Source: Neostapfia colusana
Taxonomy: Eukaryota > Streptophyta > Magnoliopsida > Poales > Poaceae
DNA length: 64,000 nucleotides
Direction of reading: 5' to 3'
Assembly (NCBI GenBank): GCA_030760725.1
Contig: JASWHV010000002.1
Location: 61,869,900-61,933,899, forward strand
Numbering within the stretch: position 1 is the stretch's first letter; every line of letters begins with the position of its first letter. Positions 53,341-64,000 of this stretch are shown here, in pieces. Below the pieces are notes generated by a model. It was not told the DNA's origin. It saw only the letters and a program-made list of their open reading frames with translations, and searched no databases. A program made the translations under genes and the position numbers.

Positions 53341-55748
53341 AAATGTACATCACCTCACACACCACAGCTCACTTTGTAGCAATCAAATTAACATGATTGA
53401 AGAGCAAGTAACCACCATCAATAGAATAATTAGAGGAAGAAGCAACACCATCCAAAGTACTAATTCCAACATGTAATCTTTAGAGGCTAAGCTCCCTATT
53501 AAGTCCTAAACATTCTTAGGAATGCTCATGCCAAGTTTCATGCAAATCCAAACATGTTTGGGGTACATTTGGATACAATTATTAAAAGGATAGTTTGAAT
53601 TCAGATTTCAAATTCAAACTACTTCTACCATATGGATTCAAAAGGTTTCTTCATATTCAAACTCAGCATGTTTTCTGAGCTACTCCAAGTTTCATCTCAA
53701 TTGGGATTAATCTTGACAGTAGCTAATTTGCTCAATTCAAAATTGAATTTGAATTTCAGATTCATGTTTGATTCCAATTCATCCAAACCAGTTTTATACT
53801 TTGATTCATTCAACCCAAATCCCAATTCAGTGGCTTGAGTAAATAAAAAAGGGCATTTGGGTCCCAATCATTTGGAACAGTGAGAAATTCAATTTTGGAG
53901 GACAAAATTGAACTGTGGGACCCACCTGTCATTGAAACAGAGCCAGCGTCGAAGTATTCTCTGCTGCGTGAGCTTGACACCGAGCGGCATGCAGCCACCG
54001 CTGCAGCCAGCGAGCTGCCGGTGTGCTTGCCTCCCCGATGGCGGTTTAATCCACTCCCAGAGGCTGATCGATAAACATCGCTGCTGCACAATTGAAGTAG
54101 CACTTCCCTGCTCGTGCGCTCATCCAAAAGAACACAGTGTAACCGCCTCCTCGGTTGTTCACCGGAGATCGACCTGCGGCGGTTTTGGCACCCAGTTGAG
54201 ACGCTCAGGAGCTGCGCCAACGTCTCCTCGACGTCCCCGACGCATCAGCACGGTGTTCCCGGCTGTCTCCGATCGGTGCCATGGTGTTTTTCCTTCCTCA
54301 GTTCCGAGCAAAGTCGCCCTTGCGGTTCTTCGTCGCACAGCCAACTTGTGGCGTTTCTGGCCCAATCTAACATGCACAAAGATTATCAATAAAGTATAGT
54401 TCGACACCCCGGACCTCCCTTGCTCACTCTCAAAGCCGGTGAGCCGGAATTTCGAGTTTTGTGACGGTGTGCGTATAGAACCGATGGAATTCAAATCGGG
54501 AAATTCGTCACACATGCTTGATCATCCGCAATTCTTTTCAAAGCATAGCAACTAGGGTTCCTGACGATCACAGGGACCAAAACCATAGGAAAGCCATACA
54601 TCCTTTGAGCTGCACTCCGTGATTTCATCGCTGCCGGCCAAAACGAGTTGGGTCACTGTCAACCACCACTTTCCTGCTGTTTGATGCTCGATCTTGGTGT
54701 AGAATAAGGTTCCACGCACCCTAGTGGTGCTCTATGGCACTTTCTATCGTTGGTTTAGGCTTCGAGTTGGGTGTTCACCCTCGGCGCCGCGCTTCCATCA
54801 GCCACCGCCGTCGTCGTCTTCTTTCCCGGCGAGGTCGAGCTCGAAAAGGTTGCCCGGCGGCTGCGCCATGATCTGAGGATCATGTAGGTCAAGATCCCGT
54901 CAAAAATGAGAAAGAATCAGCGATGAACGAGGCGCTCCACTGCCGTGGTTTTGTGCGCGCTGTGCACTGGTCGGCAGGTAGAAGAAGGACCTACCATACG
55001 GGACCCACTGTCAGCGCGTGAGGGTTTTCTCTTAGCAAATTAAATCCAGGAATTGCCAACTCATTAGAAATCCATTAAGTTTGAACGAATCATCCAAATT
55101 TAGTCAACACAATTTTATTGGATTCATCTCTCTGAGTACTATCCAGACGTACCAGTTACATTCCTTGAAAGTCCTTACTTTCCAGAATTAAATCCCCAAA
55201 TTTAAATTGTTAGGATTTATGACTGGAGATCCACTTGGTGGAAAATTCTCAAATTTGGTCAGGATATTCCTTTTAATATCCTTGAGTCACATGCCAAATT
55301 TAAGATCCATCCAAGTTCATTAAGTCGACTTAATTGTGGGATTAAGTTAACTGCCCCTATGAAAATAGAAAATATACAGAAACATTTTCCGATTTTTCTC
55401 AAATCTTCTTTTGGCCATAACTTTCTCTAGGATTCTTAGAATTACATGAAACCAATTCCATTAGACTCCTTAGAAGTTCTAGTTTCTAAAAAGTATAAAT
55501 TTGCTTCATAAAAATCCCTAGGAATACATAGAGGCACTAATAATGGCCTTTCATACATTTATTTGTACAAAGTCAATTGAGCTTTGATTCAAATGAAACT
55601 TGGCCAAGCCCCTGTTTAGGTATTCACCAATCCACTGTAGAAATTTCAGAATCAATACTGATGTCTAACTCGAGTTAGAGTCTTTACATCTTCACTCAAT
55701 TCAATTGCATTTGAATTTGACATGCATCCTTAATTTCATTACTTGTAG
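53341..55748. other. Unassigned region, probably 5' part of Z LTR
   Basis: No gene recognised. There is a stretch rich in AATTCAAAT-type sequence (about 53580-53860), then a GC-rich segment (53930-54330) with GGGACCCACCTGTCATTG resembling the promoter-proximal part of F1 LTRs, a second GGGACCCACTGTCAGCGC at about 55000, then AT-rich DNA up to the Z exon A. I could not place the LTR start or a TATA box. Confidence 0.4.
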
Positions 55749-57027
55749 TCGCTAAAGTCGACGAAGCCCCAGAGATCCTCGACTGCATTCTTCTGGAGAC
55801 TAACATTGTTGATGACTCACAGAAAGGCAAGCTTCGGTTGCATTAACATCAGTTTTATAAATGTTTTACCTTTCACACTTGTTATAAAAGTTAGTTGATA
55901 TGTGCATTAGGTCTTTGTATGAAAACCCAAGTGCATGACCATGAATCCCCCGGGGATTTGAGTCTAAATTATGACCCTCGAGTAGTCACTGCTAGGCTCT
56001 AAGATGTTTAGGACTCGGTACAAGTCGAGTAGTCGGAACTACTCACGAGGTTAGGTTTAAGGGGTAAATTACTCGGGTTAGAGATAATTCATGAGAAACA
56101 TGACTTGAATTTGAGACCAAGCAGAGGGTAGGAGCAGCAGGACTTTGGGGCCTGTGAGCCGTAGCTCTGCTTGTGTCGGTTGAGGACCGAGTCGTGTGCG
56201 GCCCTGTTGAACTAGCTAGAATTGTACCGAAGACATACCAAAATTATGGGAACCGGTAAACCGATGTAATTCGGGTAGCTGGAGGTTGAGGCATTGCTTG
56301 TCATCCAGATGGGTTTGTTGAGGGTAGCAATGTGGAAATCTGCTAGCGGGCACGTGGTTGCTCCGCGTAGGGACCTCCTGCCTGGGACGATAGGACCGGT
56401 TCAACAATTGGCTAACGGGTGAAGGGTTGTCTCGTACGACGTCCGAGATGTGTGCTGTAGGCGACATGGAGTACGGGTGTATGTGACGTGTTTTTCGGGT
56501 GAACCCTGTAGGTATAAATTGATTATAATCGCCGTCCCTCGTGGTCAGTGAGTACTACTTGTTCACAGTACCTTGACGTAGATAAAGAGAATGGTTGTCA
56601 TGGATTGAACCTGCTGTTTGAGTAATACTTGCGATGCTAATGATGTGCTTTAGAGTAGAGCAAATGAAAGTTTCTTTTCAAACTTAGGCAGGGGACATAG
56701 GAATGAAGCGTTTCTTGTTTGATTGCGAAAATTCCTATGTTGCTTAGAACAAGGTTACTACCATACATTATGCTAAAATATGAGAATAGGATTCAATTAA
56801 TTAGGCGAGTCTTTATGCAAAGTTTCTTCCATTGTACATCTACATACCAGCATGTATAGTTGCATGTTCTAGCGGCGTCGGGTTAGACTTGCTGAGCCTT
56901 CGTGCTCACTGCTTGCTATTGAATTCTTGCTGCAGGTGAGGACATAGATGAAGAGGTTCCCAATGAGGAGACGGGTCCCTCAGGGGGTTCTACCGTCGAG
57001 TGGGAGCCGTGCACACCGCCGTACTAA
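55749..57027 (+). other. Putative two-exon LTR microORF (Z LTR)
   Basis: Exon A 55749-55826 (78 nt) follows ACTTGTAG and ends AAAG at a GC donor (GCAAGC). Exon B 56936-57027 follows TTGCTGCAG. The phase-1 frame reads AKVDEAPEILDCILLETNIV then DDSQK, and across the junction GEDIDEEVPNEETGPSGG then STVEWEPCTPPY and stop. The sequence is quite different from F1-F3, yet the GC donor, phase, divisibility by three of exon A and acidic exon B are the same. Confidence 0.55.
56893..56908 (+). promoter_or_regulatory. Conserved hairpin upstream of LTR 3' splice site (Z)
   Basis: TGAGC-cttcgt-GCTCA, flanked by CTTGC and CTGCTTGC, about 28 nt before the acceptor. Both arms differ from F1-F3 in a paired way. 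Confidence 0.5.
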
Positions 57028-57271
57028 GTGTTGCGTGTGTTTCTAGTGGGAACATGTTCACGGGCTGAACATGAACTTTTTTGCGTAGTCTACGCTCGAG
57101 AGTGTAGACTATAAACATACTTTGATGTAAATTATGTTCAGAAAACGTTTTATGTGATCCAAGTTAAGCTTCTGCTGTTTAAATTGTCTTTATATGTGTG
57201 CTATCCGGTGTTGCGCAATACAACACCCCTAAGCGAGATACTGGGATGTCGGGACCCTGGTCCTCAAATTG

Positions 57272-57283
57272 TAGTATCAGAGC
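57272..57283 (+). other. Primer-binding site of Z element
   Basis: TAGTATCAGAGC, the iMet site with one G to A change, 5 nt after the presumed LTR end. The internal region that follows is interrupted by the X solo LTR at 57376. Confidence 0.65.
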
Positions 57284-57375
57284 TCCGTTGAGGTATAGCA
57301 CACTGAACAAGACTAAACTTTCAAAAACTCCGTGAGGAACGAGTAAAATCCCACATAAGGATTGTTATTAGTATA

Positions 57376-58332
57376 TGTCAAAGTGTAGCAACGACATTTC
57401 CCACGGTATCGCTATTGGAGCAGCCTGTGGTGGTTCTTTGATTAGAGGGGCTGATCGTCACTAGAACGATCGAGCTTGATCAAGAAGGTGAACACGAGGA
57501 TTTACGTGGTTCGGGCCGCTAGAGCGTAAAATCCTACGTCCATGGGGGTGATGTATTGCTTGTACGTATGTGTGTGAGTTGCTGGGTTGCCAATCGGAAT
57601 CCCTTGTCGGTGGCCGCCCTGGTCCTTTTATAGTCCAAGGACCTGGGCAGTTACAATTTGGCCTGGGGCCCGACAGGTGGCCTTGAGGCTGTCTAAACCC
57701 TATATATGATCTAGGATTTTTACGGCTATTTTAGAGCGGTTGGCGGAGGAGTTAAGTCCCGCCGCCTGGCGTGCTGAGCGCCTCTGACTGGGCAGCAGGT
57801 GATGATGAAGACACCATCTTGTCGCCACATCTTCTCGCTCTGTTGGGCAGCACTGTGCCGTTGGGCGGCACTGTGCTACTGTCACGCCTCGGCGCCCTGT
57901 CCTATCACCGTAATGGAGAATGGGCAGAGGACGGAGGCGTGCGCCGTGCGCTATGCTTCTGAGGAAGGCGCGAGCCTTGAATGCATGGCCTTACAGCCCA
58001 CTTCCTCCTTGACTTCTAAGTCCCACTGCCCACGACGGATCGTGGAGCACGTGGCAGCCCCGGAGCCCTCCTCAGTGGAGAGGAGGCTCAGAGCCCAGAT
58101 ACACGTGGCAGCTCCAGACCTATCCTCAGCGGGGAGGTGTGGTCCGGGGCCAAGGGCACGTGGTGGCTCTGCATCTAGGCACAGGTGGCAGCACCGGGCC
58201 CGGCCTCTGCAGGAGGGCCGAGCTCGGGGCCAAGGATACGTGGCCATGCCAGCGCCCGCCTCAGCAGGGAGGCGGGGTCTGGGCTGTCTTCAACCCTCCA
58301 CGCGGGGGTACCCAGTCTGTAGGGTACCGACA
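57376..58332 (+). repeat. X solo LTR (957 bp) with duplication GTATA
   Basis: Starts TGTCAAAGTGTAGC and ends GGTACCGACA (termini TGTC/GACA), flanked by GTATA at 57371-57375 and 58333-58337. It includes ACGTGGTTCGGGCCGC typical of some grass LTRs, a TTTTATAG promoter-like box near 57625, and in its second half (58040-58250) four to five ACGTGGCAGC-type repeats spaced about 50 bp. The same LTR type is split around the 16787-40804 nest. Confidence 0.9.
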
Positions 58333-58337
58333 GTATA

Positions 58338-59760
58338 GATAGTGGCAACATATGTTTTATGTCGAAAACAAGCATCTCAGGATGTTGTATATCTTGTGGG
58401 GTGCATGGCTGCGCTGTCCACCAGTGCGCACAAGCTTAAGGGTGGAGCCTCATGGGTGGCAGGTAACCCGGCCAGCTTATGTATTCTCTACGACTCTTCA
58501 TGTAGGTTGGAGTATGTGAGCAATGTCAGTCCCCCACGTGCTGCAGACAAGTACGCGTAGACCCCGTCACGTGGTTGGTAACATGAACACGTAGCTCAAG
58601 GCGTGTTTGGCTTGAGAACGTGCATGTGACTGATGACATACGGGCGTGTTAAACTGTTTATGGAGCAGGGCTCAGTTTGCAGTTGAATCTGATGATTGAG
58701 TGGGTTATGCAGGTAAACTAACCAAAATTGCGTATCCGTGTAGAACACATGTGCGAGAGTCGATTAGCGTCACTGAAACAAAGCCGGCTTAATCCGGTAT
58801 AGGGTTTTATTTGTGAGGTTACGTAGTACCGGCATGTTATGGTGATGCTTTGACATCACAATCCACTAAATGATCAAACTCATTGTAAAAGATGAAAATT
58901 TTGATCCATAGAACTAAAATCTTGACTAAAACTTCTTCTCTTGATCTGGATTTCAAAATTAAGAAAGTTTTAACTTATATAAACTTAGGAACAGAGTCCT
59001 CTGTTTTCAGCTGAAATAATGCTGAAGTTATAAAGAGTGTAGCTATTGAGTATTTTCGACATTGGGGTGGTATTATACATTTATGTAAATCTAATGAATA
59101 GTTCTACAACTTTTCTATTAACATCCAGAGGTGTTTCCTCCATTAACTTGTCAAAATCTTCAGTAGAGTTGAAACTGTCTAGAAAACCAGGCAGAGTAGA
59201 AACTCTCTGGAATCTCTGTAAAATGATCATAACTTCCTGCATAAAAATCCAAAAATAGTAAATGAGACATTTATGCAAATTCCATGAGATATGTTACAAC
59301 TTTGTAACTGAAAGTCTTGTCAAATTATGTACAGAATTAGCTCGGATTGTTGGATCAAATCAGTACCTTAAATCAGGGAGGTGCTGCCCAATTTTGTCCA
59401 GAATTTTGTTAACTTTGACAGCTCACAGCTTTTCAACCAGAGCAGATATGAGGGCATACAAATACATTATGGAAATCTATTGAAGTTAACTTTAACTTTT
59501 GTATGGAACTACAGAAATGATTTTGCCTTTAGTGTGGTCTAATTCTGGGAAGAATGGAAACTGGTCAGCACTGTAAATTTTGGCAGTTTACTAGAAATCA
59601 ACTTGTTGATAAGTTTGATTCATGTTTCCAAATTCTATGAGTTCAGTGACATGTTTCTATGTTATAACTCATTACTTTACTGTTGAAATGAACATTTGAA
59701 ACTTTCAAATATTTTTCCACATATGGAAGATGATTGACAGCTGGAGAACGGGTGGATAGT
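58338..59760. other. Unassigned, probably Z internal or older flank
   Basis: No gene, LTR end or repeat recognised. AT-rich, with short phrases such as AAATTTTGNCAGNTTTAC occurring more than once. Small reading frames here look random. It ends where an inverted F1 LTR end begins. Confidence 0.4.
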
Positions 59761-61535
59761 TGTCACACCCGGTTTCTCCGAAGAACAACCGAGTGAATAT
59801 CACATGTATGCCAGGATCATTTTCTCATACATGTGATGACAAATAGTGAAGCATCATTTATTGTAAGCCAGGTGTCGAATATAAATAAGTCTTACATAGC
59901 AAATGTCTCGATGGACAATAATAAGTTCATCACAAGTAAATAAACTAGCAGCGGAATAATTATTCTTGTGGGCTCCGTCACAGGCGTTGCCCGGGGGTCT
60001 CCATGAACCTAGGAACCTTCTTTGGGTCCAAAGTCTTGTTCATTATACACCACCTCATTATCTTGACCTGAGCAGCAATATAAACTAACAAAATATGTAA
60101 GGTTGAGTACCAATGGTACTCAGCAAGTGTGGGAAAATTATATCATGCATGGCTAGAACAAGGAGAGGTTGAACTCATGGCTAAAGCACTACGCAATTAA
60201 TACATATCACCTTAGCTTATTAAGCACCTACATTACTACACAGGTGAAATGGTCCCAATCTCCCATCCCATCATCATAGTCCAATAACCATAACATCATA
60301 TCCAATGTTAAGCTCCCCGCTGAACATCCACAACTTCCAAAATCATCAATCCTCTAATCATGAATAAGTCCAAGCCGCTCTTGACCGTGAGCACGGCTGT
60401 CATGAAAGTTTTGACTCTGCAGAGTTTGCACCACTGTACCCACATGTAGTGATTTCATCCCCCGTTGCCGGATGGACTAAAAGAACCTCCATTATGCCAG
60501 TGGCTACGAACCACATTCACACTTCCCAGGTGTGTAGCCAGGAGATCACTACGAAGCCTTTACAAAGGGATTCCCGATGAGCGTGGGCCCACTGAGGTTT
60601 CACCCCTAACAGCATACAAGAGGCTCCAACCCCGCTGCAGTGGCCCCCTCTTGAGCCTTGCGGTTCATATGGTAGTCCAGCTGACACCTATTCCCCGCAC
60701 CATCCAACACACCCATACTACGCCGGGGATACACCTAATTAATTGGCCAAGCTGCCCCGTCTCAGCATGTGGTTGGCACGGTAAAGCCAGGTTACATGCT
60801 CCATGAACCGGTCCTTAGGATCCAGGCAAGTACTAAACACAAACCCGAGTCTCGTGCACCCAGCACCAACCAAAACATCCAACTTGCCTTGATCCCTACC
60901 TCTACATAACTCACAATATCTCATTCAATAGTATGGTAAAATAAACTGATGATCTCATATCCCAAATATCCCATTCTAAGCATGGCTAAGCATATGCATA
61001 ATAATAAATGACATGATAAAATGAATCCCAACCCAAGCTACAAGGGAACAAGGTAATGCAATTCTAGGGAAACTTCCTAGCATGGGTTTGATATTTCAAT
61101 TGACAATGCAAATAATTCTAGCTACACATCCTAGCATAGGATCAAAGTGGTCAAGGACACTTGCCTCCTTCCTGCTGCTCTTGAAATAGGTAGTCCTGAT
61201 CCTGGAAAGGAATAACTTGCTCTTGAGCAGGTTCTACATCATACCATCACACATAGCAAAAGAGAAACAACAATCCATAAGATATAGTTCACACTTCCAC
61301 TTCATACAAACCACACATTCATATTTATGAAAGTCTTTCAACATTATATGTGTTGTGGTTACTCTATGTGTGTTGATTTGTGGCTTGCATGCACTTTTAA
61401 TCATGTGTATATGATTCCTACTTTTGTATTCACATTTATACTTACATACTATATATATGAGTTTCCAATTTAAATAAATTCCTTATATTCAATTACTACA
61501 CCTTTTAGCTACCAAGTATGCATGAAAGGTATTTT
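59761..61535 (-). repeat. Partial F1 LTR, inverted (copy c)
   Basis: On the minus strand it corresponds to the last about 1.77 kb of the F1 LTR. The LTR terminus TGTCACACCC is at 59761 and the sequence reaches the GTATTTT (rc of AAAATAC) position equivalent to about 5010 in copy a. Here it is joined to a forward F1 LTR piece through a shared TATTTT (61530-61535). It contains exon B (60009-60067) and exon A (61165-61233) on the minus strand, both open in the conserved phase. Confidence 0.9.
60009..61233 (-). other. Putative two-exon LTR microORF (F1 copy c, minus strand)
   Basis: Exon A 61165-61233 (69 nt) follows GATGTAG and ends GAG at donor GCAAGT. Exon B 60009-60067 follows CTGCTCAG. The frame reads PAQEQVIPFQDQDYLFQEQQ, EG, then GQDNEVVYNEQDFGPKEGS and stop. 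Same lengths and phase as copies a and b. Confidence 0.55.
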
Positions 61536-62711
61536 ACCATACTCTTGAATGAGATATTGTGAGTTATGTAGAGGTAGGGATCAAGGCAAGTTGGATGTTT
61601 TGGTTGGTGCTGGGTGCACGAGACTCTGGTTTGTGTTTAGTACTTGCCTGGATCCTAAGGACCGGTTCATGGAGCATGTAACCTGGCTTTACCGTGCCAA
61701 CCACATGCTGAGATGGGGCAGCTTGGCCAATTAATTAGGTGTATCCCCGGCGTAGTATGGGTGTGTTGGATGGTGCGGGGAATAGGTGTCAGCTGGACTA
61801 CCATATGAACCGCAAGGCTCAAGAGGGGGCCACTGCAGCGGGGTTGGAGCCTCTTGTATGCTGTTAGGGGTGAAACCTCAGTGGGCCCACGCTCGTCGGG
61901 AATCCCTTTGTAAAGGCTTCGTAGTGATCTTCTGGCTACACACCTGGGAAGTGTGAATGTGGTTCGTAGCCACTGGCATAATGGAGGTTCTTTTAGTCCA
62001 CCCGGCAACGGGGGATGAAATCACTACATGTGGGTACAGTGGTGCAAACTCTGCAGAGTCAAAACTGTCATGACAGCCGTGCTCACGGTCAAGAGTGGCT
62101 TGGACTTATTCATGATTAGAGGATTGATGGTTTTGGAAGTTGTGGATGTTAAGCGCGGAGCTTAACATTGGATATGATGTTATGGTTATTGGATTATGAT
62201 GATGGGATGGGAGATTGGGACCATTTCACCTGTGTAGTAATGTAGGTGTTTAATAAGCTAAGGTGATAGGTATTAATTGCATAGTGCTTTAACCATGAGT
62301 TCAACCTCTCCTTGTTCTAGCCATGCATGATATAATTTTCCCACACTTGCTGAGTACCATTGGTACTCAACCTTGCATATTTTGTTGGTTTTTATTGCTG
62401 CTCAGGTCAAGATAATGAGGTGGTGTATAATTACCAAGACTTTGGACCCGAAGAAGGTTTCTAGGTTCATGGAGACCCCCGGGCAACGCCTGTGATGGAG
62501 CCCTCAAGAATAATATTCCGCTGCTAGTTTATTTACTTGTGATGAATTTATTATTGTCCATCGAGACATTTACTATGTAAGACTTACTTATATTCGACAC
62601 CTGGCTTGTAATAAATGATGCTTCACTATTTGTCATCACATGTATGAGAAAATGATCCTGGCATACATGTGATATTCACTTGGTTGTTCTTCAGAAAAAC
62701 TGAGTGTGACA
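61530..62711 (+). repeat. Partial F1 LTR, forward (copy d), 5' LTR of next element
   Basis: It equals the last about 1.18 kb of the F1 LTR (from the position of 5602 in copy a) and ends GAGTGTGACA at 62711, directly before a primer-binding site. It is therefore what remains of a 5' LTR. Exon B at 62406-62464 reads GQDNEVVYNYQDFGPEEGF and stop. Confidence 0.9.
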
Positions 62712-62928
62712 GAGGTGGTATCAGAGCCAAGGTTGCCCGTAGGAACGTGGACCTAGGTAGAAATGGACATATTTAAGGGCCCTATTTTCTTAAAAACTAT
62801 TTTTACAAGGGTGTGTTGAAAAGTGTTATTTAATGAGTCACTTTCTTCATCTTACCCCAATTTTCATTCAAAATAGGATTTTTGTTTAAAAGTTTATCTA
62901 ACCTAAGTTTAAATGCTTTTTGTTTTAG

Positions 62929-63708
62929 ATGGTTCGCATGATTCGCACCGCTCGCAAGTCCACAGGAGGGAGAGTTCTCGTAGTTGCCCTTGCCGAAAGA
63001 GAGGAGAGTCGTCCGGTGACGTACCTTTCCTACGGATTGGCAGTAGGAGGCTTGTTGCGCCGTCTTCGGCGTATGCTCGAAGCCGCTGGCAATACGGGCA
63101 AGCTAATCATCCACTATAACTCCACCAGGACCATCCGTGAGAAGAGGGAAGAATGGAGTTCAGAGATGAGGATTATACACAAAAATCGACTGCTTAAGAT
63201 CCACCGCTCTCCAGCTTGTAGAGCGACATAGGTCGATGCGGAGAAAGATGTCATCTGGGAGGCCATCACCTGCCAGAGTCACATCTATCGTCGCCACCTG
63301 GACAGGACTGAGTACATGTATGTCCTCCAGCGTGAGAGTGGTACCACGGAGTACAAGTACCCACCGGTGCAGCAAGGGACTTCCCATGAGCACATAGACT
63401 TGTGCTTGGAGGATGCTGCTATGCTCAGCACTCGACTGCAGGAGTGTCAACAAGAGCTTCAGGATGTCCGGGACACCCTGAAGGAAACGGAGGCGTTTCT
63501 GTGAGCCTGCTTAAGGGCGAGAGAAAGAGGAGATGGGAATGAACTGTGTGTCACCGTGAATGATACATGGACTCCTGACTCCCCGGATCGCCAAGCGATC
63601 AGGCGTCGTCACACTTCTCCACCAGCAGCCTCCCCATCCAAAGCAGAGTCAGAAGGAAGCCGAAATGATGAGGAAGATCCCGAGGAGCCAACTCAAGAAA
63701 ACGAGTAG
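62929..63708 (+). pseudogene. Pre-gag ORF (orf0-like) of F1 element, two stops
   Basis: One frame of 260 codons from MVRMIRTARKSTGG to the TAG at 63706-63708, with in-frame stops TAG 63229-63231 and TGA 63502-63504. Layout: basic N-terminus; a middle domain with EEWSSEMRIIHKNRLLKIH, VIWEAITCQSHIY and VLQRESGT; a coiled-coil-like stretch (LSTRLQECQQELQDVRDTL); and a Ser/Pro/acidic tail ending EEPTQENE. The order EEW, W-x-A-[LI]-T, coiled coil, S/P tail matches 33595-34569, but the acidic N-terminal segment of that copy is absent. Function unknown. Confidence 0.7.
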
Positions 63709-64000
63709 TGTAGAGTCCTTCCCTTAGTTAGCAAGATGTAGAATAGTCAAGTCGTTACGTTAAGTTAATGGTGTGTTAATGCTTGGTGTGTGACGTGAGT
63801 TGTGGAAGCCATGAGCAATTGTCCACAGCCTCGTCTTTAAATTGTTTTGCTTTGGTGTGTGAACCCACATGAAATAATATTGCATTTATTTTCGTGTGAG
63901 ATATGAACCCCCAGAAAAGTATAACAAAGCCTCAACAATTCAAAGTACAAACAAGTGAAAGTGGTAAGATGATACGTAATTCTTTAAATTAACATTGGTT
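63709..64000 (+). other. F1 leader after pre-gag ORF
   Basis: Noncoding. Contains GTGAGTTGTGGAAGCC and GCAATTGTCCACAGCC (63796-63832), the F1 counterpart of the conserved leader hairpin. Nothing else recognised before the window ends. Confidence 0.6.

Larger units (their letters stand above)
55700..57266 (+). repeat. Z LTR, 3' portion
   Basis: An LTR end GGTCCTCA at 57266 is followed by TAGTATCAGAGC (57272-57283), one base off the iMet primer-binding site. The layout of exon A, intron, hairpin and exon B is as in other long-LTR families. The left end was not located. Confidence 0.65.
62712..64000 (+). mobile_element. F1 internal region, 5' part (runs off window)
   Basis: Primer-binding site TGGTATCAGAGC at 62716-62727, noncoding leader, pre-gag ORF and further leader. 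Gag is expected beyond the window. With 61530-62711 as truncated 5' LTR this is the start of an F1 element in plus orientation. Confidence 0.8.

Noticed and set aside
53880..54515. Overlapping frames on both strands in the GC-rich segment at 53.9-54.5 kb
   Set aside because: Looks like GC-rich promoter-proximal LTR DNA. Frames on both strands overlap and none resembles a known protein.
57799..58338. A 179-codon frame in the X LTR
   Set aside because: GC-rich LTR sequence with several overlapping open frames on both strands; no domain, no conservation in the X fragment at 40805.
1..64000. Host genes between the elements
   Set aside because: All gaps over 300 bp not covered by elements (53341-55748, 58338-59760) lack recognisable coding sequence, so no host gene is claimed.

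Overview
This window is repeat-rich nuclear DNA of a grass (Poaceae). It holds no host gene that I can recognise. Everything identifiable is a retrotransposon or a foldback element, mostly Ty3/gypsy chromoviruses of the Tekay/Del type with very long LTRs (2.8 to 3.4 kb). These resemble grass families such as RIRE3/RIRE8. There are also a Reina-like short-LTR gypsy element, two copia elements, several solo LTRs and one foldback element. Every gag-pol copy is broken by stops and frameshifts, so this looks like old, methylated, nested heterochromatin. The species cannot be fixed from the sequence alone. I use these family labels: F1 (LTR TGTAACACC...GTGTGACA), F2 (LTR TGTGACACC...GTCACA), F3 (LTR TGTAATACC...GTGTCACA), X, Y and Z (further LTR types).

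Layout. 1-6783: 3' end of an F1 element (pol pseudogene plus complete 3' LTR), inserted into the 5' LTR of an F2 element. 6784-16730: that F2 element (partial 5' LTR, leader, gag-pol pseudogene, 3' LTR). 16731-16786: sliver of an X LTR. 16787-17289: F2 LTR fragment cut by the next insertion. 17290-28596: second F2 element, its pol split by an F1 solo LTR (23973-27400, target duplication AGATA). 28597-31679: inverted F2 LTR. 31680-40804: F3 element with an extra pre-gag ORF and no gag. 40805-40990: 3' end of an X LTR. 40991-41214, 51821-52236 and 53119-53340: one degenerate copia element, split by a Reina-like gypsy element (41215-51815, duplication GAATA) and by a foldback element (52237-53118). 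The Reina-like element itself holds a Y solo LTR (42111-43816, GTCCC) and an internally deleted copia element (45995-49668, CTCTC). About 53.3-57.3 kb: unassigned DNA running into a divergent Z LTR. 57376-58332: complete X solo LTR (GTATA). 59761-62711: two F1 LTR pieces head to head, forming a giant inverted repeat. 62712-64000: start of an F1 internal region with a pre-gag ORF.

Most notable signal. The LTRs of four divergent families (F1, F2, F3, Z) share a hidden gene-like layout. A GC-AG intron of about 1.1-1.3 kb (donor AG|GCAAG) joins a small Q/E-rich exon to an acidic last exon, always in phase 1 and always open across the junction. The upstream exon length is a multiple of three in every complete copy although it varies between families (69, 78, 81-84 nt). 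Conservative D/E and F/Y exchanges separate the copies. Just upstream of the 3' splice site is a hairpin whose arms co-vary, and further up are conserved palindromes with compensatory changes. TATA boxes and AATAAA signals bracket the unit, so each LTR could make a spliced transcript of its own. I found no in-frame AUG, which leaves RNA-level explanations open. Other items of interest are a pre-gag ORF family of unknown function, reiterated primer-binding sites, arrays of G-box/ABRE-like repeats in F2 and X LTRs, and a candidate packaging hairpin.
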